Positions 7,649 to 16,329 of a DNA stretch of 64,000 nt are shown one piece after another. The notes beneath the pieces are model-generated. The model was given only the letters and a program-made list of their open reading frames with translations. It was not told the DNA's origin and made no database searches. The DNA is from JAAFHB01 sp963677935 (GTDB taxonomy: Bacteria > Bacteroidota > Bacteroidia > Bacteroidales > Prolixibacteraceae): contig CAXXEH010000003.1 of assembly GCA_963677935.2 (NCBI GenBank), positions 2,418,001 to 2,482,000 of the forward strand. Reading direction: 5' to 3'. The first letter of the stretch is position 1, and every line of letters begins with the position of its first letter. Both the position numbers and the translations under genes were made by a program.

Positions 7649-9415
7649 TTAAAATCTCTTCTTTCGATCGCGACGTTTGAATCCATCCCGGTCACCTTCG
7701 GGTTTCCGGAAGCCTCGTTCGAATCGAGCTCCTCTGTCGCCTCCCCGGTCGCCTCCTCTGTCACCACCTCTGCCACCACCTTCACGTCCTGTGCTATTGA
7801 CTTCTGCATCAAAAAATGATCCGCGAAAATTCATTCCACGGCTGTTTTTCAGCAGAGTAGTTGCATAGCCGGATTCAACTTCGACAGTTGCATGTGATTT
7901 GTGAAGATCGATCTTCCCGATTTCAACATTACGTCGTCCGGTGGCATCGATCACAAAAGTGATGATATCTTTTGGAATTAAACCTTGTGATAAACCAATA
8001 TTAAGTCGTATAGAGGTCATCCCTTCTGATGAAATTTTACGCCTTTCCGACCCCTCACGCCCCTCTCTGCGGTTCAGATCATGGGTATCAGGTGCATTCA
8101 GGTCGGCGGTATTGCCATAATATTCGAGGAACCTGTTAAATTCCAAAGATACGACGTGCTTAATCAGATCTTCCTTCGAAAGTGATTCGAGTTTTTCATA
8201 AACTGAAGGTAGGAATGGTTCAATCTCCTCTTCGTTAATGGTAACTGACTGTAACTTATCAATCAGGTACATTAACTGTTTTTCGCAAATCACTTTTCCC
8301 GTAGGAACGGGCATACGGAGGAATTTTTTTCCGATCCCCTTTTCGATCATTCGGATCCGTCCATGCTCCTTCATGTGAATGATTGAGATGGAAATACCCG
8401 ATTTTCCGGCGCGTCCTGTCCGGCCGCTTCGGTGAGTGTAGTTCTCGATATCGTCAGGCAGGTTATAATTGACAATATGAGTGAGGTCATTCACATCCAG
8501 ACCACGTGCTGCCACGTCAGTCGCAATGAGCATCTGTACCCCTTTGGTACGGAACTTTTCCATCACATAGTCACGCTGAGCCTGACTCAGATCGCCGTGA
8601 AGCGCTTCCGCGCTATAGCCATCCTGAATCAGTTGTGAAGCAACCTCATTTGTTTCCATACGGGTACGACAGAATACGATTCCATAAACTTCGGGAACGA
8701 AATCCAAAACCCTTTTAAGGGCTGAATATCGGTCTTTTGCATGAACCATATGGTAGATGTGCTCTACATTTTCGGCGCCACTCCCTTTCTTTCCAACCGC
8801 GATTTCGATCGGGTCGGTCATGTAATTTTTTGCTATTGCAGCGATCTCCTTAGGCATGGTCGCAGAAAACAAAAGGGTATTTTTTGTCTTAGGCGTTTTC
8901 TCAAGAATGGCATCCACATCTTCCTGAAACCCCATATTCAGCATTTCGTCGGCTTCGTCAAGCACCAGGATGGTGACCTGCGAAAGATCGACCTTGTTTT
9001 TGCGGATCATGTCGTGCAGACGTCCTGGTGTGGCGGCAATAATATGCACACCTCTGCGCAAAGCTGTTACCTGGGCGCCAATATCGGCGCCTCCGTAAAT
9101 TGGAACAATAGAGATATCGGGTAGATACTTGGCGTAATCCGAAATTTCCCGGGCGATTTGAACACAAAGTTCACGGGTCGGACTAATGATTAGCGCCTGA
9201 GGAACCCTGTTTTTTGGATCGATAATTTGTAGTATTGGAAGACCAAAAGCTGCGGTTTTACCGGTTCCGGTTTGCGCAAGTCCAACAATGTCTGTGGGTT
9301 TTTTCAGGAATAAGGGGATAAACTGTTCCTGGATTGGCGAAGGTTGTTCGAAGCCCATTTCCTGAATCCCCTTTAGGATTCTGGGGTCGAGACCCATTTC
9401 ATTAAATTGCATCAT
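7649..9415 (-). CDS. deaD: DEAD-box ATP-dependent RNA helicase
   Basis: 588 residues. All superfamily-2 motifs are present in order: Q motif (FEQPSPIQEQ), Walker A AQTGTGKT at 47-54, PTREL, TPGR, DEAD in VLDEADEM, SAT, then in the second RecA domain HGDLSQAQRD, ATDVAARGLDV and HRSGRTGRAG. A DbpA-type RNA-binding domain follows (SIRLNIGLSQGL to VEVESGYATTLLKN). The tail is an RGG-like repeat (GGDRGGDRGG) of the kind that binds RNA non-specifically. This layout is that of DeaD/CsdA, which remodels rRNA and mRNA, often during cold stress. The coding DNA of the RGG tail is itself a short repeat and prone to slippage. Confidence 0.92.
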   Translation of the reverse strand: MMQFNEMGLDPRILKGIQEMGFEQPSPIQEQFIPLFLKKPTDIVGLAQTGTGKTAAFGLPILQIIDPKNRVPQALIISPTRELCVQIAREISDYAKYLPDISIVPIYGGADIGAQVTALRRGVHIIAATPGRLHDMIRKNKVDLSQVTILVLDEADEMLNMGFQEDVDAILEKTPKTKNTLLFSATMPKEIAAIAKNYMTDPIEIAVGKKGSGAENVEHIYHMVHAKDRYSALKRVLDFVPEVYGIVFCRTRMETNEVASQLIQDGYSAEALHGDLSQAQRDYVMEKFRTKGVQMLIATDVAARGLDVNDLTHIVNYNLPDDIENYTHRSGRTGRAGKSGISISIIHMKEHGRIRMIEKGIGKKFLRMPVPTGKVICEKQLMYLIDKLQSVTINEEEIEPFLPSVYEKLESLSKEDLIKHVVSLEFNRFLEYYGNTADLNAPDTHDLNRREGREGSERRKISSEGMTSIRLNIGLSQGLIPKDIITFVIDATGRRNVEIGKIDLHKSHATVEVESGYATTLLKNSRGMNFRGSFFDAEVNSTGREGGGRGGDRGGDRGGDRGARFERGFRKPEGDRDGFKRRDRKKRF

Positions 9416-9602
9416 CTGTTTTTTGTGGCGGGCGTTACAGCTATCTAATGAACCATTTACCCGACTTATTATTATCTATATAAAATCCAATTCCCTGAGC
9501 GGGAAAAGTTGCGCAAGTTACGAAATATTTGGAGATTATTTGGTGTTATTCTAAATATTTTACTATAAGGCAGCTAGCGGGGTGAAAAATGAAACCCCAA
9601 TG

Positions 9603-9672
9603 GGAGACATAGAGACCTAGGGAGGGGGAGACTTAGAGACATAGAGACTTAGAGACATAGGGACTTAGGGAG
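9603..9672. repeat. 16-bp minisatellite, block 1
   Basis: Degenerate units of GAGACTTAGAGACATA repeat at about 16-bp spacing in the gap between der and the helicase gene. Block 2 (9689-9850) is partly its reverse complement. Confidence 0.75.
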
Positions 9673-9688
9673 ATTGAACATCATTCTC

Positions 9689-9850
9689 ATAGTCACTCAC
9701 TCTCTCAGCCACTCACTCTCTCAGCCACTCACTCTCTCAGCCACTCAGTCTCTCAGCCACTCAGTCTCTCAGCCACTCAGTCTCTTAGTCACTCACTCTC
9801 TTAGTCACTCCATCTCTCAGCCACTCACTCTCTCAGCTACTCCATCTCAC
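9689..9850. repeat. 16-bp minisatellite, block 2
   Basis: About ten units of TCTCTCAGCCACTCAC; copies at 9701, 9717, 9733 and 9749 are exactly 16 bp apart. Aligned to the reverse complement of block 1, roughly 11 of 16 positions agree, so the two blocks can fold into a long imperfect hairpin. It sits downstream of der and upstream of the helicase gene, both on the minus strand. The rest of this 509-base gap shows nothing else. Confidence 0.8.
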
Positions 9851-9924
9851 ATTACCCTTCAAACCGTAAAACTGCATCTTACCGGTAAATCCGCCAGCAG
9901 CGAGCTGCCAGTAGCTTTTTAATC

Positions 9925-11232
9925 CTACTTCTGTCTGAAGTAAAGCTGTATCGGTATTCCGGTGAAATTGAAATTGCTCCTTATTTTATTCTCGAGGTAT
10001 CGTTTGTATGGATCCTTGATGTACTGCGGCAGGTTACAAAAAAAAGCAAAACTAGGGATTTTAGTTGGCAACTGAGTGATATACTTTATTTTAACATATT
10101 TCCCTTTGTGGGCTGGTGGCGGATATGCCTCAATAGCTCCCAGCAATAGTTCGTTCAATTTAGAGGTTGCAATATGTCGATGCTGATTTTCGAAAACCAT
10201 CATCGCTTCCTCAAGGATTTTCAGAATACGTTGTTTTGTGAGAGCGGAGGTGAATACAATAGGAACATCCACAACCGGCGCGAATTTTTCAAGGATATCG
10301 TTTTCAAAATTCTTCATGGTGTGGTTATCCTTCTCAATCAGGTCCCATTTATTGACCACCACCACGATCCCTTTCTTATTCCTGTGAATCAGGTGGAAAA
10401 TACTCACGTCCTGCCCCTCAACACCACGTGTGGCATCGAGTACAAGAACACAAACATCCGAATCTTCAATCGACCGGACAGATCGCATCACCGAATAAAA
10501 TTCCACATCTTCGGCAACTTTTGTCTTTTTACGTAATCCTGCAGTATCGACAAGGGTGAAATTATGGCCGAATTTATTGTAATTCTGCGCGACTGCATCA
10601 CGTGTTGTACCGGCTACATCGGTAACGATATGACGCTCTTCACCAACTAACGTATTGATTATTGATGATTTGCCAACATTTGGCCTTCCAACAACCGCAA
10701 TTCTCGGGATTTTCACATCCGGCTCCTCTTCAACCTTTTTCGGAAGAAGATCAACAATCTCGTCAAGCAAGTCACCTGTTCCTGATCCGTTGACGGAGGA
10801 AACACAAAAGAGCTTTTCGATGCCCAAAGCATAGAATTCGTTGGCATCGAGACTCCGTTGGTGGTTATCGACTTTATTGACCACCGTAATTACCGGTTTG
10901 TCGTTTCTGCGGAGCAGATCGAAGACTGAGATATCGAGTTCGGTGAGTCCGCTTTCGACATCGACCAGAAAGACGATAACATCCGATTCCTGTATGGCCA
11001 GGTTGGCCTGCCGGCGAATCTCCTCCTCGAAAACATCATCTGACCCGGATACATAACCTCCTGTATCAATGATTGAAAACTCCACGCCATTCCAAAGTGA
11101 TTTTCCGTAATTCCGGTCACGCGTCACACCAGGCATATCATCTACGATTGCGGCACGCGATTCGGTTAAACGATTAAAAAATGTAGACTTTCCAACGTTT
11201 GGCCGTCCTACAATTGCTACTATATTACTCAT
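9925..11232 (-). CDS. der: Ribosome-assembly GTPase Der (EngA)
   Basis: 435 residues with the diagnostic tandem of two GTPase domains. Each has a GRPNVGKS P-loop (starting at residue 8 and again near 180), followed by DTGG or DTAG and then NKVD or NKWD. The C-terminal KH-like domain ends with the typical FNFTGIPIQLYFRQK. Der binds the 50S subunit and is needed for its maturation. It lies 15 bases after era on the same strand, so the two GTPases are probably co-transcribed. Confidence 0.97.
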   Translation of the reverse strand: MSNIVAIVGRPNVGKSTFFNRLTESRAAIVDDMPGVTRDRNYGKSLWNGVEFSIIDTGGYVSGSDDVFEEEIRRQANLAIQESDVIVFLVDVESGLTELDISVFDLLRRNDKPVITVVNKVDNHQRSLDANEFYALGIEKLFCVSSVNGSGTGDLLDEIVDLLPKKVEEEPDVKIPRIAVVGRPNVGKSSIINTLVGEERHIVTDVAGTTRDAVAQNYNKFGHNFTLVDTAGLRKKTKVAEDVEFYSVMRSVRSIEDSDVCVLVLDATRGVEGQDVSIFHLIHRNKKGIVVVVNKWDLIEKDNHTMKNFENDILEKFAPVVDVPIVFTSALTKQRILKILEEAMMVFENQHRHIATSKLNELLLGAIEAYPPPAHKGKYVKIKYITQLPTKIPSFAFFCNLPQYIKDPYKRYLENKIRSNFNFTGIPIQLYFRQK

Positions 11233-11247
11233 TATTTACTTTTCCTT

Positions 11248-12132
11248 TTATTGAATCTCATAGCCGAAATTACGAAGCTGGCTCTCTTTATCGCGCCAGT
11301 CCTTAGCTACTTTAACATACATTGATAAAAACACTTTCTTCTCAAAAAACTCTTCCATATCCAGACGGGCTTCAGTTCCAACTTTTTTAAGCGCCTTTCC
11401 TTGATGCCCAATGATAATCCCTTTCTGGGTATCGCGGGCCACATTGATTACTGCACGTATACTGAGTAACTTAGGCTCATCCTTGAACTCTTCAACTTCA
11501 ATTTCAACAGAATAGGGGATCTCCTTATCGTAAAAGAGGAGAATCTTTTCACGAATAATCTCCTGAACGAAAAAACGCTCATTCCTGTCTGTCAATTCAT
11601 CTTTGGGGAAAAACGGAAAACCTTCCGGAAGGTTCGCAAGGATCCGTTTAAAAACATAATCAAGATTGAATTTTTCTTTGGCCGAGATTGGCATCACCTC
11701 GGCATTGGGAATAAGATTCCTCCATTGTTCAACCAACGAGATCAGTTTATCCTGATCGGTAAGGTCTATTTTATTAATCAACACCAATACAGGCACTTCC
11801 GTAGATTTTATTTTTTCGAGATACTCCCTGTTCTTTGAAAAATCTTCAACAACATCGGTCACGTATAGCAAAATATCGGCATCGACCAGTGCGGTATTGA
11901 CGAAGCCAAGCATCGATTCCTGCAGTTTGTAGGCCGGTTTTAAAATCCCGGGGGTATCGGAATAAACTATCTGAAAGTCCTCTCCGTTCACGATTCCCTT
12001 GATGCGGTGACGGGTTGTTTGCATTTTTGAAGTGATGATCGAGAGCTTTTCACCGACCATTGCATTCATTAAAGTCGATTTGCCGACATTTGGATTGCCT
12101 ATGATATTGACAAATCCTGATTTGTGTGCCAT
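11248..12132 (-). CDS. era: GTPase Era
   Basis: 294 residues. The N-terminal GTPase domain carries GNPNVGKST near residue 12, DTPG and NKID. The C-terminal KH domain has IIGHQGKALKKVG, the RNA-binding GxxG loop. Era binds the 3' end of 16S rRNA and is needed for 30S maturation. It heads an era-der pair. A TATCTTTG element just upstream (12161-12168) could be its promoter. Confidence 0.96.
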   Translation of the reverse strand: MAHKSGFVNIIGNPNVGKSTLMNAMVGEKLSIITSKMQTTRHRIKGIVNGEDFQIVYSDTPGILKPAYKLQESMLGFVNTALVDADILLYVTDVVEDFSKNREYLEKIKSTEVPVLVLINKIDLTDQDKLISLVEQWRNLIPNAEVMPISAKEKFNLDYVFKRILANLPEGFPFFPKDELTDRNERFFVQEIIREKILLFYDKEIPYSVEIEVEEFKDEPKLLSIRAVINVARDTQKGIIIGHQGKALKKVGTEARLDMEEFFEKKVFLSMYVKVAKDWRDKESQLRNFGYEIQ

Positions 12133-12160
12133 TGTGCTGATATTATTCCTGAATTTTTTG

Positions 12161-12168
12161 CAAAGATA
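12161..12168 (-). promoter_or_regulatory. Candidate -7 element of era
   Basis: On the minus strand the bases read TATCTTTG, an exact match to TAnnTTTG, about 29 bases before the era start. A well-placed -33 box is not evident. Confidence 0.35.
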
Positions 12169-12315
12169 GTAACAATTACCAAACTATCGGTGATACACAT
12201 CTTTACCTTTCAAAAGCGCTCCCACTTAAAAGTGTTGAGAAAAAAATGTTATCAAAATGCCATCCGCCAATTGGCGGACACCAAAAACACTAATTGTGCA
12301 GCCTGTTACTTTTTT

Positions 12316-12917
12316 ATGAAAAAAAGCAACCACCTTCGAAACTTGATTATCACTCGTGTTTATGCTCTATTTTTGATGATCTATCTTTTGTTTTGCCTCC
12401 CGATTGTTGCTTTATCAAAAGGTATTGGCGCCACCAGGATTGACGCTACAAAAATGATCAAATCGGCCTTTGACCCGAAAATGGGAGTATGGAATATCGA
12501 CTGGCCAGAACGTGTATCGCAATATGACCTGGTTTATAAAAGTCCACCCATTGATCCGATGCAGGGAATTGCAATAGGCAATGGTGATGTTGCTGCATTG
12601 AAATCGATTTTAAATTTCCTGTTTCTAATACGCTTTATCTCACCGATTTTAAGGCCAGGCTTAGCTTAGCAGATGCCTCTCTGAGTTTGACAGGTTCTAG
12701 TCCGTTTGGAGATCCTATAGCCAAGCTGAAAACGATGCTCACCGCTGCACACGAAAAGGGGTTAGGACCATTTAGCCAATCGCATGAGAAATCCTGGAAA
12801 TCGATCTGGAACCAGCAACAGCTCTACTGGCCTTTAAATGCTGCCGGATACCATAATTTAGTTGCACCGTACCTCGATTACAGGTTTAACTCCCTTCGGT
12901 TTGTTAAAAAAGGATAA
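12316..12917 (+). pseudogene. Decayed glycosidase-like gene (DUF5703 type)
   Basis: From ATG at 12316 the frame gives a hydrophobic leader, then WNIDWPERVSQYDLVYKSPP and GIAIGNGDVAA, the N-terminal signature of DUF5703/GH95-like secreted proteins. The frame then shifts: near 12606 a second frame carries KFPVSNTLYLTDFKARLSLA and runs into HEKSWKSIWNQQQLYWPL, a motif found several hundred residues later in full-length relatives. About 600 bases remain of a gene usually over 2 kb. Frameshift and large internal loss show that it is dead. The intact esterase gene 700 bases downstream is another glycan-related function. Confidence 0.6.
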
Positions 12918-13073
12918 AAAACATGGACCATTAGTTATTTCTTCATAAAATCTTCATTATTCCAGGTCTATTTTTGTAATGTTCATTAGACTGACATTAC
13001 TGACTGATGAGTAGAAAATTATTTTAAATTTTAAAAGTGCGGAGTCAGCACTATAAACACTGATGAAGTTTTT

Positions 13074-13484
13074 ATGAAGAAGATGATAATCGCCTTAATT
13101 GTATTTATTGGTTTCAGTGCAATGGCTATTGCTCAAACCCCGGTAAAACAAGTCAAAAAACCGGTTGAAAAAGCCAAGGTTATTCAGACAGCTAAACCGG
13201 CAACTGCTGCCACTCCGGCAAAGCCAGCCGCAAAAGCAGTTGCGGCTGATAAGAAAACAGCACCCAAAGCGGTCGCAGCTGACAAAAAAACAGCACCCAA
13301 AGCGGTTGCAGCTGATAAAAAACCAGCGGCAGCAAAAGCGCCAGCCGCAGGTCCAATGAAAAAAGATGGTACTCCTGACAAGAGGTTTAAGGAGAACAAA
13401 GCAGCGGCAGCACCAGCCGGACCACTGAAAAAAGACGGAACACCGGATAAACGTTACAACGCCAATAAGAAAGCGACGAAGTAA
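13074..13484 (+). CDS. Exported Lys/Ala-rich repeat protein
   Basis: 136 residues: a signal peptide (MKKMIIALIVFIGFSAMAIAQ), then a low-complexity Ala/Lys/Pro region with repeats of AVAADKKTAPK (33-bp units in the DNA), then two copies of the motif GPxKKDGTPDKRxxxNK at the C-terminus. The duplicated motif is the most conserved-looking part. The mature protein is strongly basic and likely unstructured. It could bind anionic polymers at the cell surface, but no function is known. A clear terminator follows. Confidence 0.75.
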   Translation: MKKMIIALIVFIGFSAMAIAQTPVKQVKKPVEKAKVIQTAKPATAATPAKPAAKAVAADKKTAPKAVAADKKTAPKAVAADKKPAAAKAPAAGPMKKDGTPDKRFKENKAAAAPAGPLKKDGTPDKRYNANKKATK

Positions 13485-13548
13485 TTCTATCTGGAGGTTA
13501 ATGACTCAGGTTTTGCAGGTATAGCCTGTAAGAATTCTGGGTCTGGGG

Positions 13549-13593
13549 AAATTACCGGGCTCACTCAAAGGAGTTGAACCCGGTAATTTTTTA
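13549..13593 (+). terminator. Intrinsic terminator after the Lys/Ala-rich gene
   Basis: AAATTACCGGG pairs with CCCGGTAATTT across a loop of about 20 bases, followed by a T-tract. It lies between convergent genes and may also serve the esterase gene. Confidence 0.75.
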
Positions 13594-13629
13594 TAGTTAC
13601 AGAAGGTTATTTCAAATCTTTAAAATAAA

Positions 13630-15048
13630 TTACTTCTTTACTGGTGTAGTATCAACTTCCCAGTTGTCGGTGCGGAACAGATTTACCGGCAAACCCTCTT
13701 TACTAAACAGATTTGGAGTGGCTGTATTACTAAAACCGAACCTCACTGCAACAGGGGCTTTAATGGTCTTATTCCAGACAACCAGGGTATTACCATCTAT
13801 TTTTGCCATTGCAGGCTGGAACTGGTGATCATCTCCTGCAATATACACCTCCGTTATGGTCTTATCCTTGGCCATCAAACCATTATCAGCATAATCAAAT
13901 GTGATTCTGATTTTATCCTTTTCGTTTTTCATCCCTTTGTACATCGGATATTTGTAATTCAGGCCAATTTTACCATATGTTTCGGCTAATGCAATATTGG
14001 CAAGGCGTGCAGCAACATCGATTTTATTGACCGGATGGATATTCTTAAGATCATTTACCAGATCAGGGATGACAGCCATTCCTGTTTTGGGAATTGAGAG
14101 ACAGTTTGTTTGCGCTTCGCGTAACAGGGCGCAAACATTAAGGTTACCGTAACCTGAGAAAGGAGCAATCTGAACAAAGTAGAACGGGAACTCTTTTTGC
14201 CACGCCTTACGCCAGGCGTTGATCATCTTAGTCATAAGCGGTTTATAGGTCGAAGCAGTTCCTGAATTGCTCTCGCCCTGATACCAGACAACACCTGCAA
14301 TTTCAAAATTGGTAATCGGATTGATCATTGCATTGAAAGCAAGACCCGGGAGATTTGGCCACCAGGCTGCAGCACCTATTTTTTTTGCAGCCTGACTCAG
14401 TTCTGGATCATTCTCCACCTCATCTTTTGGCGTCCATACTTCCGCAGCCGTACCACCCCAGTTACTGTTGATTAATCCTATCGGGACATTAAGTTCCTGC
14501 TGAAGTTTCTTCCCAAAGAAATATCCCACGGCACTGAAATGTTTCATCTCCTCTGGAGAACACACTTTCCAGCTTCCGGCACAATTCTCCTGGAGATTTT
14601 CGGAGGTCGATTTTGGAACATAGAAAAATCTGATTTTCTGGTTGGTGGCATTGGGCATTTCATCCAGACACTGTTTGAGCCCCTGATCACCACTCCACTC
14701 CATATTGCTTTGTCCGCTGCAAACCCATGTCTCACCGATCATAACATCCTCAAGTGTTGTGGATTCATTGATGGTTATCGTGTACGGACCTCCAGCTGCC
14801 GGAGTTTTTATTTTCTGAATCCATTTCGCAGATGATCCACTAGTGGTTTTATAGGTGATGGTATCCCAACTTGTTTTAATGATTATCTTTTCAGCCGGAG
14901 CGCTCCATCCCCAAAGCTTAACCTCGCTTTGCTGTTGTAAAACCATATGGCTTCCCAGAATGGAAGGGAGCCGAACAGCAGCAGTAGTGATTAACGAATT
15001 AATAACGAATAATAAACAGAAGAGAGTCGTAAAAATTGTCCTTTTCAT
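13630..15048 (-). CDS. Sialate O-acetylesterase (SGNH family)
   Basis: 472 residues with an N-terminal signal peptide ending near TTAA. The first part is a beta-sandwich region (GSHMVLQQQSEVKLWGWS). The SGNH hydrolase follows with the nucleophile Ser114 in CSGQSNMEWS, then NWGGTAAEVW, then VVWYQGESN, and a late HPVNKIDVAARLA that supplies the acid and His. This matches periplasmic or secreted 9-O-acetyl sialic acid or xylan esterases of Bacteroidota. The exact acetylated glycan cannot be told. It is not in an operon with a transporter or glycosidase. Confidence 0.88.
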   Translation of the reverse strand: MKRTIFTTLFCLLFVINSLITTAAVRLPSILGSHMVLQQQSEVKLWGWSAPAEKIIIKTSWDTITYKTTSGSSAKWIQKIKTPAAGGPYTITINESTTLEDVMIGETWVCSGQSNMEWSGDQGLKQCLDEMPNATNQKIRFFYVPKSTSENLQENCAGSWKVCSPEEMKHFSAVGYFFGKKLQQELNVPIGLINSNWGGTAAEVWTPKDEVENDPELSQAAKKIGAAAWWPNLPGLAFNAMINPITNFEIAGVVWYQGESNSGTASTYKPLMTKMINAWRKAWQKEFPFYFVQIAPFSGYGNLNVCALLREAQTNCLSIPKTGMAVIPDLVNDLKNIHPVNKIDVAARLANIALAETYGKIGLNYKYPMYKGMKNEKDKIRITFDYADNGLMAKDKTITEVYIAGDDHQFQPAMAKIDGNTLVVWNKTIKAPVAVRFGFSNTATPNLFSKEGLPVNLFRTDNWEVDTTPVKK

Positions 15049-15125
15049 CTTGCTAATTTTTTGGTGATTTTATGTTCTATGTTAAACTTAATATTTTTGT
15101 GTCTTAATGTCGATTTTCATGGATA

Positions 15126-16220
15126 CTATGATTTATTGATTTTTCTGTTTATCGAATTCCAAAGGACAAACCCCATTCCAAATTCTGCAAAATCGACATC
15201 CACTCCATGGACTTTAATCGTGAAGGAGGGTATAAATCTTCTGGAAATCATATATCTCAATCCGACTCGTTCGTAATAGAGGGGGTCAGTAGAGCAGGGA
15301 TTTCTGATATAAACACCTAATTGTGTAACAATTGAAAGTTTATCGATAGTGAGTTCGTGACCACCAAAGAGTCCTGCTGCCAGTACGTTTTTCAATTGAT
15401 TGACTTTTTGAAGCTGAACGAGGTCACCTTCATCATAAAACAAATCAACACCTGCACTTAATCTGCTTTTTTGATTGAGTGTTTGATATAATCCGGCACT
15501 TAACGATCCGACTGTACTTTTTGACGTGTAAGAAGTGCTCTCTCTCATCCGGCTCCATGCGCCGAAAAGGATAACCGACCAGCTTTTCTCCACGAGTGTT
15601 ATCCGATCATTATTTGGAACGGCGGATAAATTTGATAAAATATATCGCACACCGGCTTCTGCCCCAATCATGTTAATCCCTTTGTTCGGCTTGTTGGTGT
15701 TGCCGTTTGATAAATGATACGCTTCCAAAGCCAATAGGATTTCGAACTGCCGTGAGATAGGGAATGAGGAATTAAGACTCAATGAGGAATAGACTGCCAG
15801 TTTGGAACCAATGACTACATCTTGGGGGTATTGCTCTTTATAAGGATTAAATCCCCATGAAACGCCACAATGCATTCCCATATTAATAGTGATTGGCGAC
15901 ATGGTCAGCAATGGCAGATTCAAAAAGGAATAAATTGCAGTTGGATTTCCCAAAGATCTGGTTGTAAGATAATTTTGTGAAACTCCAATCCCTAGTTGGG
16001 GATAATGATATATGCGCTGCCACTCCTTCTGTCCTAAAGTCTTTAAACCCACTCTTGCATTAAAAAAAGTTACTGCTCCCGCCAGATTCTGCATTTTGGG
16101 GTGTGGAAGGAGTTTTCCACCACCGCTAGAAAAATCGAAAAATAACCTGTTATTTTGTGGCTTGCCAATATTATGGATCAATATTATGAATATCAAAGAG
16201 ATATAAATTTTTTTTGTCAT
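15126..16220 (-). CDS. Lipid A 3-O-deacylase, PagL-related outer-membrane protein
   Basis: 364 residues with an N-terminal hydrophobic signal (MTKKIYISLIFIILIHNIG). The body alternates short amphipathic strands, as in an outer-membrane beta-barrel. The segment EAYHLSNGNTNKPNKGIN carries the HxSN...G.N signature whose His and Ser are catalytic in PagL. The Bacteroidota version is longer than the 170-residue enterobacterial PagL and is usually annotated as acyloxyacyl hydrolase. It would trim an acyl chain from lipid A in the outer membrane. Confidence 0.75.
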   Translation of the reverse strand: MTKKIYISLIFIILIHNIGKPQNNRLFFDFSSGGGKLLPHPKMQNLAGAVTFFNARVGLKTLGQKEWQRIYHYPQLGIGVSQNYLTTRSLGNPTAIYSFLNLPLLTMSPITINMGMHCGVSWGFNPYKEQYPQDVVIGSKLAVYSSLSLNSSFPISRQFEILLALEAYHLSNGNTNKPNKGINMIGAEAGVRYILSNLSAVPNNDRITLVEKSWSVILFGAWSRMRESTSYTSKSTVGSLSAGLYQTLNQKSRLSAGVDLFYDEGDLVQLQKVNQLKNVLAAGLFGGHELTIDKLSIVTQLGVYIRNPCSTDPLYYERVGLRYMISRRFIPSFTIKVHGVDVDFAEFGMGFVLWNSINRKINKS

Positions 16221-16329
16221 AAGTTATCGTGTGGAAAGCAGGTTTTTCATACATATTAAATCCTTAACTTTATTTTGAGGGTCAAATATAAGTCTCTTTT
16301 AGTTATTTTTGGCTTCTGAAATTACAAAG

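Noticed and set aside
9674..9922. 82-codon frame rich in Ser, Leu and His
   Set aside because: It is a direct translation of the 16-bp minisatellite.
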